From Actinomycetota bacterium (lineage in GTDB: Bacteria; Actinomycetota; Thermoleophilia; BMS3ABIN01): a stretch of 64,000 nucleotides of DNA. Made by a program: the position numbers and the translations under genes. The notes below the pieces were generated by a model. It saw nothing but the letters and a program-made list of their open reading frames with translations. It had not been told where the DNA came from and searched no databases. The DNA lies in NCBI GenBank assembly GCA_016235065.1, contig JACRMB010000001.1, forward strand, positions 62,001-126,000, given 5' to 3'. Positions 33,707-42,336 of the stretch are shown piece by piece. How positions within the stretch are numbered: position 1 is the first letter of the stretch; each line of letters starts with the position of its first letter.

Positions 33707-33771
33707 AACCCCGGGGCGAGGCAGAGATTCCCGGCGCCGCGCCCTGAGATAGCTGCTGCAGTTTCCTGGAG

Positions 33772-34809
33772 TCAGCCGACGTCACCCAGATTTTTGATGC
33801 GGTCCTCCAGCCTGCTTATGAGCCTCTGTTCTGAGGCGCGGGCCGCATATTTGAGGGCACTGGCAATGGCCCTGCGGCTTGAATTACCATGACAAACGAC
33901 CGCAAGGCCGCGGACTCCCAGCAGATAGGCTCCGCCATGCTCCTCATTGTCGATGCTGTCCTTGAACGCCATCAGCTGTTTCTTGAGCAGCAGGCCGCCG
34001 ATCTTCGCCATGATCCCCCGGGAGGCCGCCTTTTTTACCTCTTCCACGATCAGCGATGAGGTGCTCTCCATGAGCTTGAGGCTGACGTTACCGGTGAAGC
34101 CGTCGGTGACGACGACGTCGACCACGTTCCTGACCATGTCGCGACCTTCGATGTTGCCATGGAAATTAAGGTAAGGCGACTCCGCCATAAGCCTGTGCGC
34201 CTCCAGCACCAGGTCGTTGCCCTTGATCGACTCTTCGCCGATGGAGACCAGCCCCACCTTCGGGTTCTTCACGTCGAGTACGAACTGGGCGAAAATACTG
34301 GCCATGTTTGCGAATTCGAGCAGATGGACCGGCCTGACCTCGGCGTTGGCGCCTACATCGATGAAAAGGGTCGGCTTTCCCGGCGTCGGAAGCACGGCGC
34401 AGAGTCCCGGCCGCTTGAGCCCCTCGATACGCTTGAGGTTGAAGAGGGCCGCGGCCAGCATGGCGCCGGTGTTGCCAGCGGAGATCACACCGTCGGCGCG
34501 GCCTTCGGCGACCTCCCGGCAGGCCATCACCAGGGAAGAGCCGGTCTTGTCCCGCACCGCCTTGACCGGGTCTTCGTCGAAGCCGATGACTTCGGGTGCG
34601 TCGACCACAGTAATATGTTCGCGGATCGGATCACCGGCAGACTCGAGGCAGCGCTCGATCTCGCGCCGGTTTCCGGTAAGAATGACTTTCAGGGATGGGC
34701 CAGCGGCCGCGACTGCGCCATGTACTATCTCGTCCGGCGCGAAATCACCGCCCATGGCGTCCAGCGCCATGGTCGTCACTGAACCTCTTTTTGAATCGTC
34801 TGGAATCAT
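33772..34809 (-). CDS. plsX: Phosphate acyltransferase PlsX
   Basis: 345 residues. MALDAMGGDFAPDEIVHGAV, VISAGNTGAMLAAALF, VDVGANAEVRPVHLLEFANM and DGFTGNVSLKLMES are PlsX signatures. It makes acyl-phosphate from acyl-ACP for phospholipid synthesis, matching the neighbour acpP. GAGG lies 6 nt before the ATG. Confidence 0.95.
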   Translation of the reverse strand: MIPDDSKRGSVTTMALDAMGGDFAPDEIVHGAVAAAGPSLKVILTGNRREIERCLESAGDPIREHITVVDAPEVIGFDEDPVKAVRDKTGSSLVMACREVAEGRADGVISAGNTGAMLAAALFNLKRIEGLKRPGLCAVLPTPGKPTLFIDVGANAEVRPVHLLEFANMASIFAQFVLDVKNPKVGLVSIGEESIKGNDLVLEAHRLMAESPYLNFHGNIEGRDMVRNVVDVVVTDGFTGNVSLKLMESTSSLIVEEVKKAASRGIMAKIGGLLLKKQLMAFKDSIDNEEHGGAYLLGVRGLAVVCHGNSSRRAIASALKYAARASEQRLISRLEDRIKNLGDVG

Positions 34810-34970
34810 GGTTGTCCTCGATGAGCCTTGATTTTCACTCCAATACGTCGCGTCGGCTTGAGCGCCAGCATCTGCGCCGCCACCTCAGCCTACTCCACAA
34901 GCATGAATTATAATATGATGAAATCCGGGAAAGTAATCTGAATCGATGTATCTCAAAGGAGACGGGGAGT

Positions 34971-35105
34971 TTGCCAAGGATAGCTTACCTTATCATAACC
35001 ATAGGCTGTTTCATCACAGCCATCTCCCTGTATTTCTCCGGATACATCGGCTACAGCGGGCTGATACTGGCGATCGGCCTGGCTTCGGCGATCAATCTGA
35101 AGTGA
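34971..35105 (+). CDS. 44-residue membrane protein
   Basis: TTG start with AAAGGAG 9 nt upstream. The sequence begins MPRIAYLIITIGCFITAISL and ends GLILAIGLASAINLK: two short hydrophobic helices separated by YFSGYIGYSG. It is divergent from plsX and convergent with the glycosyltransferase gene. No named family recognised. Two-helix hydrophobicity and a good ribosome binding site support it being real. Confidence 0.55.
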   Translation: MPRIAYLIITIGCFITAISLYFSGYIGYSGLILAIGLASAINLK

Positions 35106-35183
35106 GATCCTGAGGCAACGGCGATCGCCGCTTCGGCGCCGGGCGTCCCTCGTTTGGGCCTGCGGTAAGGCTGCGCCTCCGGT

Positions 35184-36425
35184 TCAATCCATTGCCGGCA
35201 TCGCCACTGATGAAACCAGCTGCGCCATCTCCTCGCGAAGGTTATCCATGGAAAAGTGCTTCTTGCCTATCTCGAAGTTCCGATCAACCATCTCCTGCAT
35301 CAGCTGAGGATATTCCAGCATCTTGACCGCCCGGTCAACCGCCCGGTCGTCGAGGGGCAAGAACTGGAAGCCGAACTCGCGAAGCTCCTCCAGCACCGGA
35401 TAGTCGGCCACCAGAAGCAGCTTGCGGTGCACTACCGATTCCAGCACCGGATTGCCGAAACCCTCACGCGAGCTGGGGAAGGTAACCATGTCGCAGACCG
35501 CGTAGGCGTCGCGCACATCGTACTGTGAAGCCGCCGCCGGGTGGTTGCGGAAGCTTCCCAGCCAGTTGGGCACATGCAGCACCTCCGCCTTGGAATTGCG
35601 GCACATGCGGCCGAACTTGCCTTCGTAGCCCTGCTCGCATGGTCCTGTGACCACCAGCCGCGCCGGTTTACCGCTGGCTGCGGCAAAATCCTCCACGAAC
35701 TGGATCGACTGGCCTATCCCCTTGCGTTCGATAGCCCTTGTCGGCTGGAGGAACATGGCGGCGGCGTCATCGAGGCCCAGGTCAGAACGCAGGTCAGCGT
35801 TGAAATCGTCAGGCTCCCGGGGAGCATCAAAATCGAAGCAGTTATGGATGCACGTGGCTGCGACGCCGGTGCGCCGGTAGAGCTCCTCACGGCTCTGCTG
35901 ATTGATCGTCACATGCTTCATATGTGGCAGTGACGCCGGAAAATAATTACTGAGCAGTTCCCCGAAGTGGCACTCTCCCAGCCTGGGATCCTGCCAGTAA
36001 AAATCGTGGTGGACGGCGAAACTGGGGATGTTCGCCTCTTCGAGGTACTGACAGAGGACAACGCTGAATGGCATGTTGAGCGGCAGTGAGAAGATGTTCT
36101 CGGCGATCAGGATGTCGGGAGCGATATCGTCCAGCACCGGAAGCAGCCGCCTCCTGATCTCCTGTTCGAGGATCTCATACTCGAGTTCGACCTTGCCGCG
36201 ATCCTGCCCGGCGTCAAACGCTTTGGCTGTGAATGATTCAACCTGGGGATCGAGGAAGCTCAGCTCGGTGATCACGTGGTCGTTCGTTCCGGGATCCGGG
36301 ATGTGGCCGGCTACCCTGTGGACCTCACAGCCCCATTCCTCGAAGACGCTGACCCATTTTTCCGCCTCCGCGGACACGCCATCAAGAGCCTTGAGGCGAA
36401 AAGAAACAAAGACGACCTTCGTCAA
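35184..36425 (-). CDS. Glycosyltransferase, GT4-like (GT-B fold)
   Basis: 413 residues from a TTG at 36425 with GGAGG 6 nt upstream. The N-terminal Rossmann half starts TKVVFVSFRLKALDGVSAEA. The C-terminal half has ATRAIERKGIGQSIQF, ARLVVTGPCEQGYEG and the retaining GT4 motif PSSREGFGNPVLESV. A cytoplasmic sugar transferase acting on an unknown acceptor, perhaps a glycolipid, compatible solute or cell-wall glycan. No other glycan genes adjoin it, so the product cannot be inferred. Confidence 0.85.
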   Translation of the reverse strand: MTKVVFVSFRLKALDGVSAEAEKWVSVFEEWGCEVHRVAGHIPDPGTNDHVITELSFLDPQVESFTAKAFDAGQDRGKVELEYEILEQEIRRRLLPVLDDIAPDILIAENIFSLPLNMPFSVVLCQYLEEANIPSFAVHHDFYWQDPRLGECHFGELLSNYFPASLPHMKHVTINQQSREELYRRTGVAATCIHNCFDFDAPREPDDFNADLRSDLGLDDAAAMFLQPTRAIERKGIGQSIQFVEDFAAASGKPARLVVTGPCEQGYEGKFGRMCRNSKAEVLHVPNWLGSFRNHPAAASQYDVRDAYAVCDMVTFPSSREGFGNPVLESVVHRKLLLVADYPVLEELREFGFQFLPLDDRAVDRAVKMLEYPQLMQEMVDRNFEIGKKHFSMDNLREEMAQLVSSVAMPAMD

Positions 36426-36537
36426 TCCATTCCTCCATAAGCCCAGGGCCGGCGGCCTCAACTGGGGACAACCGGATATTTAATTTTTCCGGACTAGTAA
36501 TTATATTGCGCGGGAGCCGTATCGCACAATCATTATT

Positions 36538-36834
36538 GAAGCGGTTGCTTTACTGGGGTTAGTTGTGTTTGCGGCTGGGATGTGTTTCCGCAGGAAACAG
36601 TTGGACACCGACTGTTATACCCGGGAAACATCTAAAGGAATCCGGGACTCCGCCGATAAAGCAAGTGCAGGATGCCATGGTGGGTACGAGAGACCAGTTT
36701 CGTCCAAGCCAACTGATGAGTTGAAACCGGCCGAAGCTTCCCGTTCTCCGCAGACGGACACCGAGAAAACCTGCAAAACAGCTAAATACCCTTCATCCTC
36801 CAAAAAAGGAAGCCCGGTCAGCTTCCTTTTTTGA
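36538..36834 (+). other. Unassigned plus-strand unit: structured RNA or small membrane-protein gene
   Basis: The frame from 36538 reads EAVALLGLVVFAAGMCFRRK, like a signal anchor, then a long polar Lys/Ser/Thr/Pro tail, and stops at 36834. The only standard start in this frame near the beginning, GTG at 36565, cuts the hydrophobic part and has no good ribosome binding site. The DNA also forms hairpins (AACAGTTGG-ACA-CCGACTGTT at 36595-36615; CCCGG...CCGGG further on) and ends in a strong intrinsic terminator, as a small RNA would. I cannot decide between the two. Nothing else is seen in the gap 36426-36885. Confidence 0.3.
36802..36832. terminator. Bidirectional intrinsic terminator
   Basis: Six A, GGAAGC, 7 nt loop, GCTTCC, six T. 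It works on the plus strand for the unassigned unit and on the minus strand for the pfkB transcript, which ends at 36886. Confidence 0.85.
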
Positions 36835-36885
36835 TGCCCTGATTCAGGGTAGTGACAAAAACGTTCCGCGGGAAACTTCCCAGGG

Positions 36886-37845
36886 TCAGGCAGCGTCCCC
36901 CAGGCCGGCCTCTTCGACCTTTGTCTTCGCTACAAAGCGCTTCACGTCATGGACATCGAAGACACCGGCGCCGTATTTCTGAGTGTTGGCGGCGCCGCAG
37001 GCAACGGCGTAGCGCAGGCACTCGGCGTCGCTCTTGCCCGATACCCGGGCCGAGACATAGCCCGCCAGGAAGGCGTCACCTGAACCGACCGTGCTGATGG
37101 GGTCCTGCGGTGGTATCTTGACCGAGTAGGTCTTCTGGGTGCCTTCGCCGTCATCGAGATAGGCGAAGCAGCCGCCGGGATGGGTGATGATCGCCGAACC
37201 GGCGCCCATGCGGTTGAGCTGCACGGCGGCGTGCAGCGAATCCTCGTCTTCGGCGAATTCGTGCCCCACCAGCGCCTCGGCCTCGAAGATGTTCGGCGAG
37301 ACCAGCCCCGGGTTGGCCTTGATGGCCATCCGCAGCGGCTCGCCGGCGGTATCGAGCACGGTCAGAGCGTCAGTCGCCGCCAGCGCCCCGATGATCTCCT
37401 TGTAGAAAGAATCCTTGACCTTGCGTGGCAGCGATCCGGCGATGATGACCACGTCCGCGCCCTTGGCGATATAGGTGAACTTCTCCATGAAGGCATGAAG
37501 CTCACGGGCAGTGACCACAGGACCATACTCGTTGAGCTCGGTCTGGGTATTGCTGGTGGGATCGATGATGGCGGTCGAGGTACGGGACTCGCCGCGGATG
37601 CGGACAAAATCATTGAGGATACCCTCGGCCGTCAGATCTTCCACGATGCGGATGCCGGTCTTGCCACCCGCCAGCCCGGTGGCGATCACCGGCTGCCCCA
37701 GTGACTTGAGGGCGCGGGCGATATTGACGCCCTTTCCTCCTGGAAGGGTCAGGCTCTCGCTGGCGCGGTGCCGGAAACCCGCCTGAAAGTTGGGCACGGT
37801 CAGCGTGCGGTCCAGGGCTGCATTCAATGTAACGGTAACGATCAT
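36886..37845 (-). CDS. PfkB-family sugar kinase, 1-phosphofructokinase-like
   Basis: 319 residues from an ATG with GGGAGGAA 7 nt upstream. MIVTVTLNAALDRTLTVPNF is the start typical of 1-phosphofructokinase/tagatose-6-phosphate kinase. PGGKGVNIARALKSLG (substrate site) and STVGSGDAFLAGYV (anion hole and catalytic Asp; GSGD instead of GAGD) follow. It phosphorylates a sugar phosphate in the cytoplasm. No PTS or transporter gene is next to it, so substrate is open: fructose-1-P, fructose-6-P or tagatose-6-P. Confidence 0.87.
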   Translation of the reverse strand: MIVTVTLNAALDRTLTVPNFQAGFRHRASESLTLPGGKGVNIARALKSLGQPVIATGLAGGKTGIRIVEDLTAEGILNDFVRIRGESRTSTAIIDPTSNTQTELNEYGPVVTARELHAFMEKFTYIAKGADVVIIAGSLPRKVKDSFYKEIIGALAATDALTVLDTAGEPLRMAIKANPGLVSPNIFEAEALVGHEFAEDEDSLHAAVQLNRMGAGSAIITHPGGCFAYLDDGEGTQKTYSVKIPPQDPISTVGSGDAFLAGYVSARVSGKSDAECLRYAVACGAANTQKYGAGVFDVHDVKRFVAKTKVEEAGLGDAA

Positions 37846-37944
37846 CCGGTAGTTCCTCCCCCCAGAGCCGCCGAAACGGCGCTGGCGATATTCATGTCGC
37901 TGAGGCCGGGCATGCCGCAAAAGCCGCCGGGCATGCCCTCCACC

Positions 37945-39126
37945 CTAGCCGGGCTTGACTGCCGAAATCAGGAATCCAAAAGCCGATTGCACATAGTATG
38001 TCACACGCTCGCCCATGCCAGGCTCGGTTATATCCTCGGCCGCGAGCAGGTACGAACTCCCCAGGTACTTGCCGTTCTCGTAGACCTCGATAAGACCTAC
38101 CTTATCACCCTTGTGGATCGGGAGCTGAAGCTCATTAGGCAGCACGATCTTCTGCTCGACGCTGTCCTTGATATAGACGGTGCGGCTGAGGTCATCCGCT
38201 GCCACCAGCGAAAGCTGTTTGTTGTAATAGAAGGGTACCTCCACGGAGGCATATTCAGTCCCCCTGGCGATCACCGTCTTCTGGGTATAGCTGGCGAAGC
38301 CGTAACGCGCCAGGTTGATGACGTCAGAATCGCGCTCTCCGAGCGACGGCCCGCCCATGTAGGAGATGATCAGGTTGACCCCGTTCTCGCTGGCTGAGAT
38401 GACGATGCACTGGCCTGCGGCGTCGGTGAAACCGGTCTTGATACCGTTGATGAAGGGATAGACGTCGAGCATGTGGTTATGGTTCACCAGCGAGCGCGGC
38501 CAGGGCTGTCCCGGCCAGGGGATGGTGTATTCGGAGCGTTTGACGATCTCGCGGATCTCCGGATACTTCATCAGTTCACGGCCGAGCTTGGCGAAATCGG
38601 CGGCGCTGGTGTAATGGTTGGGATCGTCGAGCCCGTGGGGGTTGGTGAAGTGGGTGTTGGTCATGCCGAGCTGGGCTGCTTTTTTATTCATCATCTCGGC
38701 AAAAGCCTCGACGCTGCCGCCCTGGTACTCGGCGAGGGCGGTGGCGGCGTCGTTACCGCTCTGGATGAGCATGCCGTTCAACATCTCCCGCACGGTGAGG
38801 GTCTCTCCCGCCTGAAGGAAGATGGACGCCTCCCCCACTTCGGCCGCCCGCTGACTCGCCGTGACCTTCGCGTTCAGGTCCTTGCAGTTCTCCATGACGA
38901 GCAGCGCTGTCATCATCTTGGTGGTACTGGCCATGGCCCGCTGCTCGTCGGGATTGACACTATAGAGGACCTGGCCGGTATCAGCGTTGATCATCACGAC
39001 CGAGCCGGCGGCGGTTGCTGGCGGCGCCGGGGCTTCCTGGGCGGCACCGATCGGCGCAACCAGCAGGAGAAGGGATATGGTTAAGAGTATTGCCGCTAGC
39101 AGGTGGTTCTTGTGCTGAAATCTCAT
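37945..39126 (-). CDS. D-alanyl-D-alanine carboxypeptidase (DacA/DacF, PBP5/6 type)
   Basis: 393 residues with a cleavable-looking signal (LLAAILLTISLLLLVAPIGA-AQ). Peptidase S11 motifs are complete: SxxK in AMASTTKMMTALL, SxN in IQSGNDAATALA and KTG in INGIKTGFTDAAGQ. The C-terminal beta domain ends in a hydrophobic helix-like tail (YYVQSAFGFLISAVKPG). It trims pentapeptide stems outside the membrane. The upstream LysM gene ends 3 nt before its ATG, so they are co-expressed. Confidence 0.93.
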   Translation of the reverse strand: MRFQHKNHLLAAILLTISLLLLVAPIGAAQEAPAPPATAAGSVVMINADTGQVLYSVNPDEQRAMASTTKMMTALLVMENCKDLNAKVTASQRAAEVGEASIFLQAGETLTVREMLNGMLIQSGNDAATALAEYQGGSVEAFAEMMNKKAAQLGMTNTHFTNPHGLDDPNHYTSAADFAKLGRELMKYPEIREIVKRSEYTIPWPGQPWPRSLVNHNHMLDVYPFINGIKTGFTDAAGQCIVISASENGVNLIISYMGGPSLGERDSDVINLARYGFASYTQKTVIARGTEYASVEVPFYYNKQLSLVAADDLSRTVYIKDSVEQKIVLPNELQLPIHKGDKVGLIEVYENGKYLGSSYLLAAEDITEPGMGERVTYYVQSAFGFLISAVKPG

Positions 39127-39129
39127 GAT

Positions 39130-39489
39130 TTAAGGGATTGTTATCCTGAGGCCGGAGGTAAGGTTCTGGGGATCGACGTTAGGGTTCAACTGCTGGATCT
39201 CGGAGATGGTGACGTCATATTTGCGGGCGATGCTGTAAAAGCTGTCGCCGTCGGCGACCACGTGGGTACGGGTGCCGGTCGTCGGTGTGGTGGCGGCCGG
39301 CTCGACCCGGGATTCCGCCGGCACTGCTGCCGAGGCGCTGTCCAGGACCTCCACCGATTCGGATGAGCTGGAACCGTTGCCGCCAAGGATCCCTGAATTG
39401 AAAGTGATGATAGCAACGAAAAGGAATGCCGCAGCCAGGGCGATGACCGCCAGCGATCTCAGGATTATCGGTTCATATTGTGAAAACAT
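39130..39489 (-). CDS. LysM-domain membrane-anchored protein
   Basis: 119 residues from an ATG with GGGAGG 7 nt upstream. One membrane helix (ILRSLAVIALAAAFLFVAII), a Ser/Ala/Pro-rich spacer, and one C-terminal LysM domain (THVVADGDSFYSIARKYDVTISEIQQLNPNVDPQNL...LRITIP) that binds peptidoglycan. Coupled to the carboxypeptidase gene, suggesting a wall-bound cofactor for it. Confidence 0.88.
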   Translation of the reverse strand: MFSQYEPIILRSLAVIALAAAFLFVAIITFNSGILGGNGSSSSESVEVLDSASAAVPAESRVEPAATTPTTGTRTHVVADGDSFYSIARKYDVTISEIQQLNPNVDPQNLTSGLRITIP

Positions 39490-39509
39490 CTGCGTTCCTC
39501 CCAGAACTC

Positions 39510-39571
39510 CTGGGGTCAGCTCCCTGGGGTCAGGTCTTGAATCGTGAATCACACCGGTGAATATCCTGACC
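39510..39571. repeat. REP-like palindrome with direct repeat
   Basis: CTGGGGTCAG occurs at 39510-39519 and 39524-39533, and GGTCAGG (39529-39535) is inverted as CCTGACC (39565-39571). The ATATCCTGA half also occurs at 57762-57770. Lies between pyrF and the LysM gene. Confidence 0.45.
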
Positions 39572-39576
39572 TGGTT

Positions 39577-40518
39577 CTACTGCCGCTGGCTTGCCCGCCA
39601 GAGATCGTCGCGCATGCTCTCTGCCGCATCGGCGGCCTTAGCAGCGAAATCCTCACCTTCTCCAGCGTAGATTATACTACGAGAAGCCGTCACGAGGGCA
39701 CCCAGACCCTCTGAGTCGAAGGCTGATGCCACATCAGCGGCGCCGGCGCCCTGCGCTCCATAACCGGGCAGGAGGAAGGGTGTAGCCGGCAGTTGTTGCC
39801 TGAGAGCGGCAAGGATCTCGGGATGGGTGGCGCCGACCACGGCGCCGATACTGCTGTAACCTGATTCGCCGATGAGGTCTGAGCCCCATTTATCGACGAG
39901 CGATGCGATTTTTTCGTATATTTTGCGGGGATTTTCCTGCCCCGGCACGACATCCAGGTCCTGCAGCTCGGCCGATCCCGGATTCGATGTCTTGACCAGC
40001 ACGAAGATGCCGGCGCCATATTCCCTGCAGTCATCGATGAACGGCTGCATGCCGTCACTGCCGAAAAGCGGGTTCACTGTGAGGGCGTCGGCGTTGAAAC
40101 CATCGATTGTGCCGTCGAGCCCTTCGGGCCGGCCGATGAAGGCGGATGAATAAGCTGCGGCGGAGATGCCGATATCGCCTCGCTTGGCATCGGCGATTAT
40201 GATCAGGCCAGCCTTGGCGGCATGTTTGCAGAGGTGTTTGAAAGCTTTGATACCCGGTGGCCCGTACTGCTCGAAGCAGGCCAGCTGGAGCTTGATGGCG
40301 ACGGCGGATGGCGCCACGGCGTCGATGATGGCCGCGCCGAACTCGTGGAAGCACTCACCGATCTCGTGGCGCCCGCATCCGCAGCCCTTGCGGGGCTCGG
40401 CGCGGTAACGGTCGACGAGTGAATCCGGCATGCGGGACAGCCGCGGATCGAGGCCAACACAGACCTGAGACTTCTTTTTGAGTATTGCGGCGTTTAATCT
40501 GTCGGCGAAGTTATTCAT
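39577..40518 (-). CDS. pyrF: Orotidine 5'-phosphate decarboxylase (type 2)
   Basis: 313 residues from the ATG at 40518, 13 nt after the obgE stop; a longer frame into obgE is spurious. Signatures of the longer PyrF subfamily: SQVCVGLDPRL, AIKLQLACFEQYG, IIADAKRGDIG, GFNADALTVNPLFG and FLLPGYGAQGAG. It makes UMP. A Cys-rich insert GCGCGRHEIGECFH is seen near residue 45. The lone pyrF here is separate from other pyr genes. Confidence 0.93.
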   Translation of the reverse strand: MNNFADRLNAAILKKKSQVCVGLDPRLSRMPDSLVDRYRAEPRKGCGCGRHEIGECFHEFGAAIIDAVAPSAVAIKLQLACFEQYGPPGIKAFKHLCKHAAKAGLIIIADAKRGDIGISAAAYSSAFIGRPEGLDGTIDGFNADALTVNPLFGSDGMQPFIDDCREYGAGIFVLVKTSNPGSAELQDLDVVPGQENPRKIYEKIASLVDKWGSDLIGESGYSSIGAVVGATHPEILAALRQQLPATPFLLPGYGAQGAGAADVASAFDSEGLGALVTASRSIIYAGEGEDFAAKAADAAESMRDDLWRASQRQ

Positions 40519-40531
40519 CTGATTCGTGATT

Positions 40532-41893
40532 CTACCAAAGTTCGAACTCCATCTCCCCGATAACCACATCTTCACCAGGAGCGGCACCAGCTTCGCGCAG
40601 GGCCTCACTGACGCCGAGATGTTCGAGCCGCTCCTGGAGGAAGCCGACTGCCTCTTCGTTCTCGAAGTCAGTGCGGGCCACGAGGCGCTCGATTATCTTG
40701 CCGGTCACCCGGAAGCGGCCTTCCTCCTCCACAACTTCCCAGTGGTCCTCGGCACCGGGGCGGTAGGTCATATGGCCTTCGGGCTCGGCAGTGATTACCG
40801 CAGGCTCCCTCAGCCAGGCCCTCTTAAGCAGGCTGTATGCCTGACGCACAAGGTTCTGAGAGCCGGCGCCGGTCGCGGCTGACAGCTTGAGGATCGCCCG
40901 CCTGCCGTCCACCTCATCGGGGTCGCCGTCGGCGTCTTCCAGAAGCCAGGCGAATGCGGGGTCATGGGTGCGGCAGCGGCTGACGATCTCGGCGGCGAGG
41001 CGATCGACCAGCTCGCCGGCCTCTTCCTCACCAACAAGATCGACCTTGTTCACCACGACCAGCTGCCACTTGGCCGCAAGCTCGGGACTGAAACCGGCGA
41101 GCTCGCGATTGATGATCGTGAAATTATCGAGAGGGTCCTTGCCGTAATATCCGGTTGCATCCACCAGGTGGATCAGCAGCCGCGTCCGCTCGAGATGCAC
41201 CAGGAACTCATCGCCGAGCCCGACACCATCGCTGGCTCCCTCCAACAGCCCGGGGATGTCGGCAACGGTGAACTGATTGCGTTCGTCAGGCTCCTCGACG
41301 GTACCCAGCATGGGCGCGACCGTTGTAAAAGGATAGTCCGCCACTTTGGGCTTCGCGTGGGAGATCACCCTCAGCAGGGAAGACTTGCCGGCGTTGGGGA
41401 AGCCAAGGAGGCCGGCGTCAGCCAAGAGCTTGAGTTCGAGGGAAACAGTGAGTTCTTCGCCGGCGAGCCCCAGCTCTGAGAAACGAGGCGCGCGGCGGGT
41501 TGATGTGGCGAATCGGGCATTGCCGCGGCCGCCCTCGCCACCTCGGGCGATGAGGAAGCGCTGCCCGTCTGCCATCAGGTCGGCTAAGAGCTCGCCGTCC
41601 TCGTCGATGATCTGAGTGCCTAGCGGTACCAGCACTACGGCGTCATCGCCGCGCTTGCCATGCCGGTTGGAACCCTGACCGTGACCGCCGTTGCTGCCGC
41701 GAAAATGCCGCTGGCGCTGGAAGAACATCAGGTCACGCAGACGCAGAGACGCCTCGATGACGACATCGCCGCCATCGCCGCCATCGCCGCCATCCGGCCC
41801 GCCCTTGGGCACGAACTTCTCCCGGCGGAAACTGACACACCCCGAGCCGCCCCGGCCAGCCCTGATCTCGATTGTCGCGCGATCATAAAACAA
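40532..41893 (-). CDS. obgE: GTPase ObgE/CgtA
   Basis: 453 residues from a TTG. The Gly-rich Obg fold (1-158; KGGPDGGDGGDGGDVVIEAS, GGEGGRGNARFATS), the G domain with GFPNAGKSSLLRVISHAKPK, DIPGLLEGASDGVGLG and NKVDLV, and a C-terminal OCT domain (ERLVARTDFENEEAVGFLQERLEHLG). A ribosome assembly and stress GTPase. It is separated from rpmA by a terminator and a large inverted repeat, unlike the common tight rplU-rpmA-obg unit. Confidence 0.95.
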   Translation of the reverse strand: MFYDRATIEIRAGRGGSGCVSFRREKFVPKGGPDGGDGGDGGDVVIEASLRLRDLMFFQRQRHFRGSNGGHGQGSNRHGKRGDDAVVLVPLGTQIIDEDGELLADLMADGQRFLIARGGEGGRGNARFATSTRRAPRFSELGLAGEELTVSLELKLLADAGLLGFPNAGKSSLLRVISHAKPKVADYPFTTVAPMLGTVEEPDERNQFTVADIPGLLEGASDGVGLGDEFLVHLERTRLLIHLVDATGYYGKDPLDNFTIINRELAGFSPELAAKWQLVVVNKVDLVGEEEAGELVDRLAAEIVSRCRTHDPAFAWLLEDADGDPDEVDGRRAILKLSAATGAGSQNLVRQAYSLLKRAWLREPAVITAEPEGHMTYRPGAEDHWEVVEEEGRFRVTGKIIERLVARTDFENEEAVGFLQERLEHLGVSEALREAGAAPGEDVVIGEMEFELW

Positions 41894-41928
41894 ATCTCAG
41901 AGTCGCCTTATGTTGTTTTTTAATGACC

Positions 41929-42007
41929 GCAGGATGGGATAGGTATTTTCCGCTGTAACGACTGTCGAAGACCTAAGTGGAAGCGGGAAATACCTATCCC
42001 ATCCTGC
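41929..42007. repeat. 26-bp near-perfect inverted repeat in the obgE leader
   Basis: The arms at 41929-41954 and 41982-42007 are complementary at 25 of 26 positions; the exception is a G-T pair. They start GCAGGATGGGATAGGTATTT. The 27-nt loop is unrelated. The element ends 36 nt upstream of the obgE start. It is not a normal terminator since no T-run follows on the minus strand beyond a short one in TTAAAAAACAAC. No target-site duplication is evident. Confidence 0.85.
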
Positions 42008-42017
42008 CGCCCTCAAC

Positions 42018-42042
42018 AAAAAAGCCGCCATAAAGGCGGCTT
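42018..42042 (-). terminator. Intrinsic terminator after rpmA
   Basis: On the minus strand AAGCCGCC, 5 nt, GGCGGCTT followed by a run of T. It ends the rplU-rpmA transcript. Confidence 0.85.
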
Positions 42043-42075
42043 AAAGATACACTATCGATGCGCACGAATGAAATC

Positions 42076-42336
42076 TCAGGCGCCTTCCTCAACCGGAACC
42101 ACACTGATCGTACGCGAAGCGCCCTGGGCGAAGACCACCCGGCCGCTAACCTTGGCGAAGATGGTATCGTCGCCGCCGAGTCCCGCTCCCGGTCCCGGAC
42201 GGAACCGCGTGCCGCGCTGGCGGACGATGATGGTGCCGGCCGTGACGACCTGGCCACCGAAGCTCTTGCATCCCAGCCGCTGCGCCGCTGAGTCGCGCCC
42301 GTTCCTGCTTGTACCTGCACCTTTTTTATGAGCCAT
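42076..42336 (-). CDS. rpmA: 50S ribosomal protein L27
   Basis: 86 residues: [40 protein letters not shown] and [20 protein letters not shown]. It starts directly with the mature-type N-terminus, with no Firmicute-style cleaved peptide. Starts immediately after the rplU stop. Confidence 0.97.
   Translation of the reverse strand: MAHKKGAGTSRNGRDSAAQRLGCKSFGGQVVTAGTIIVRQRGTRFRPGPGAGLGGDDTIFAKVSGRVVFAQGASRTISVVPVEEGA

Noticed and set aside
36615-36803. 62-codon minus-strand frame upstream of the glycosyltransferase
   Set aside because: No protein-like features beyond an open frame; antisense to the structured unit and next to its terminator.
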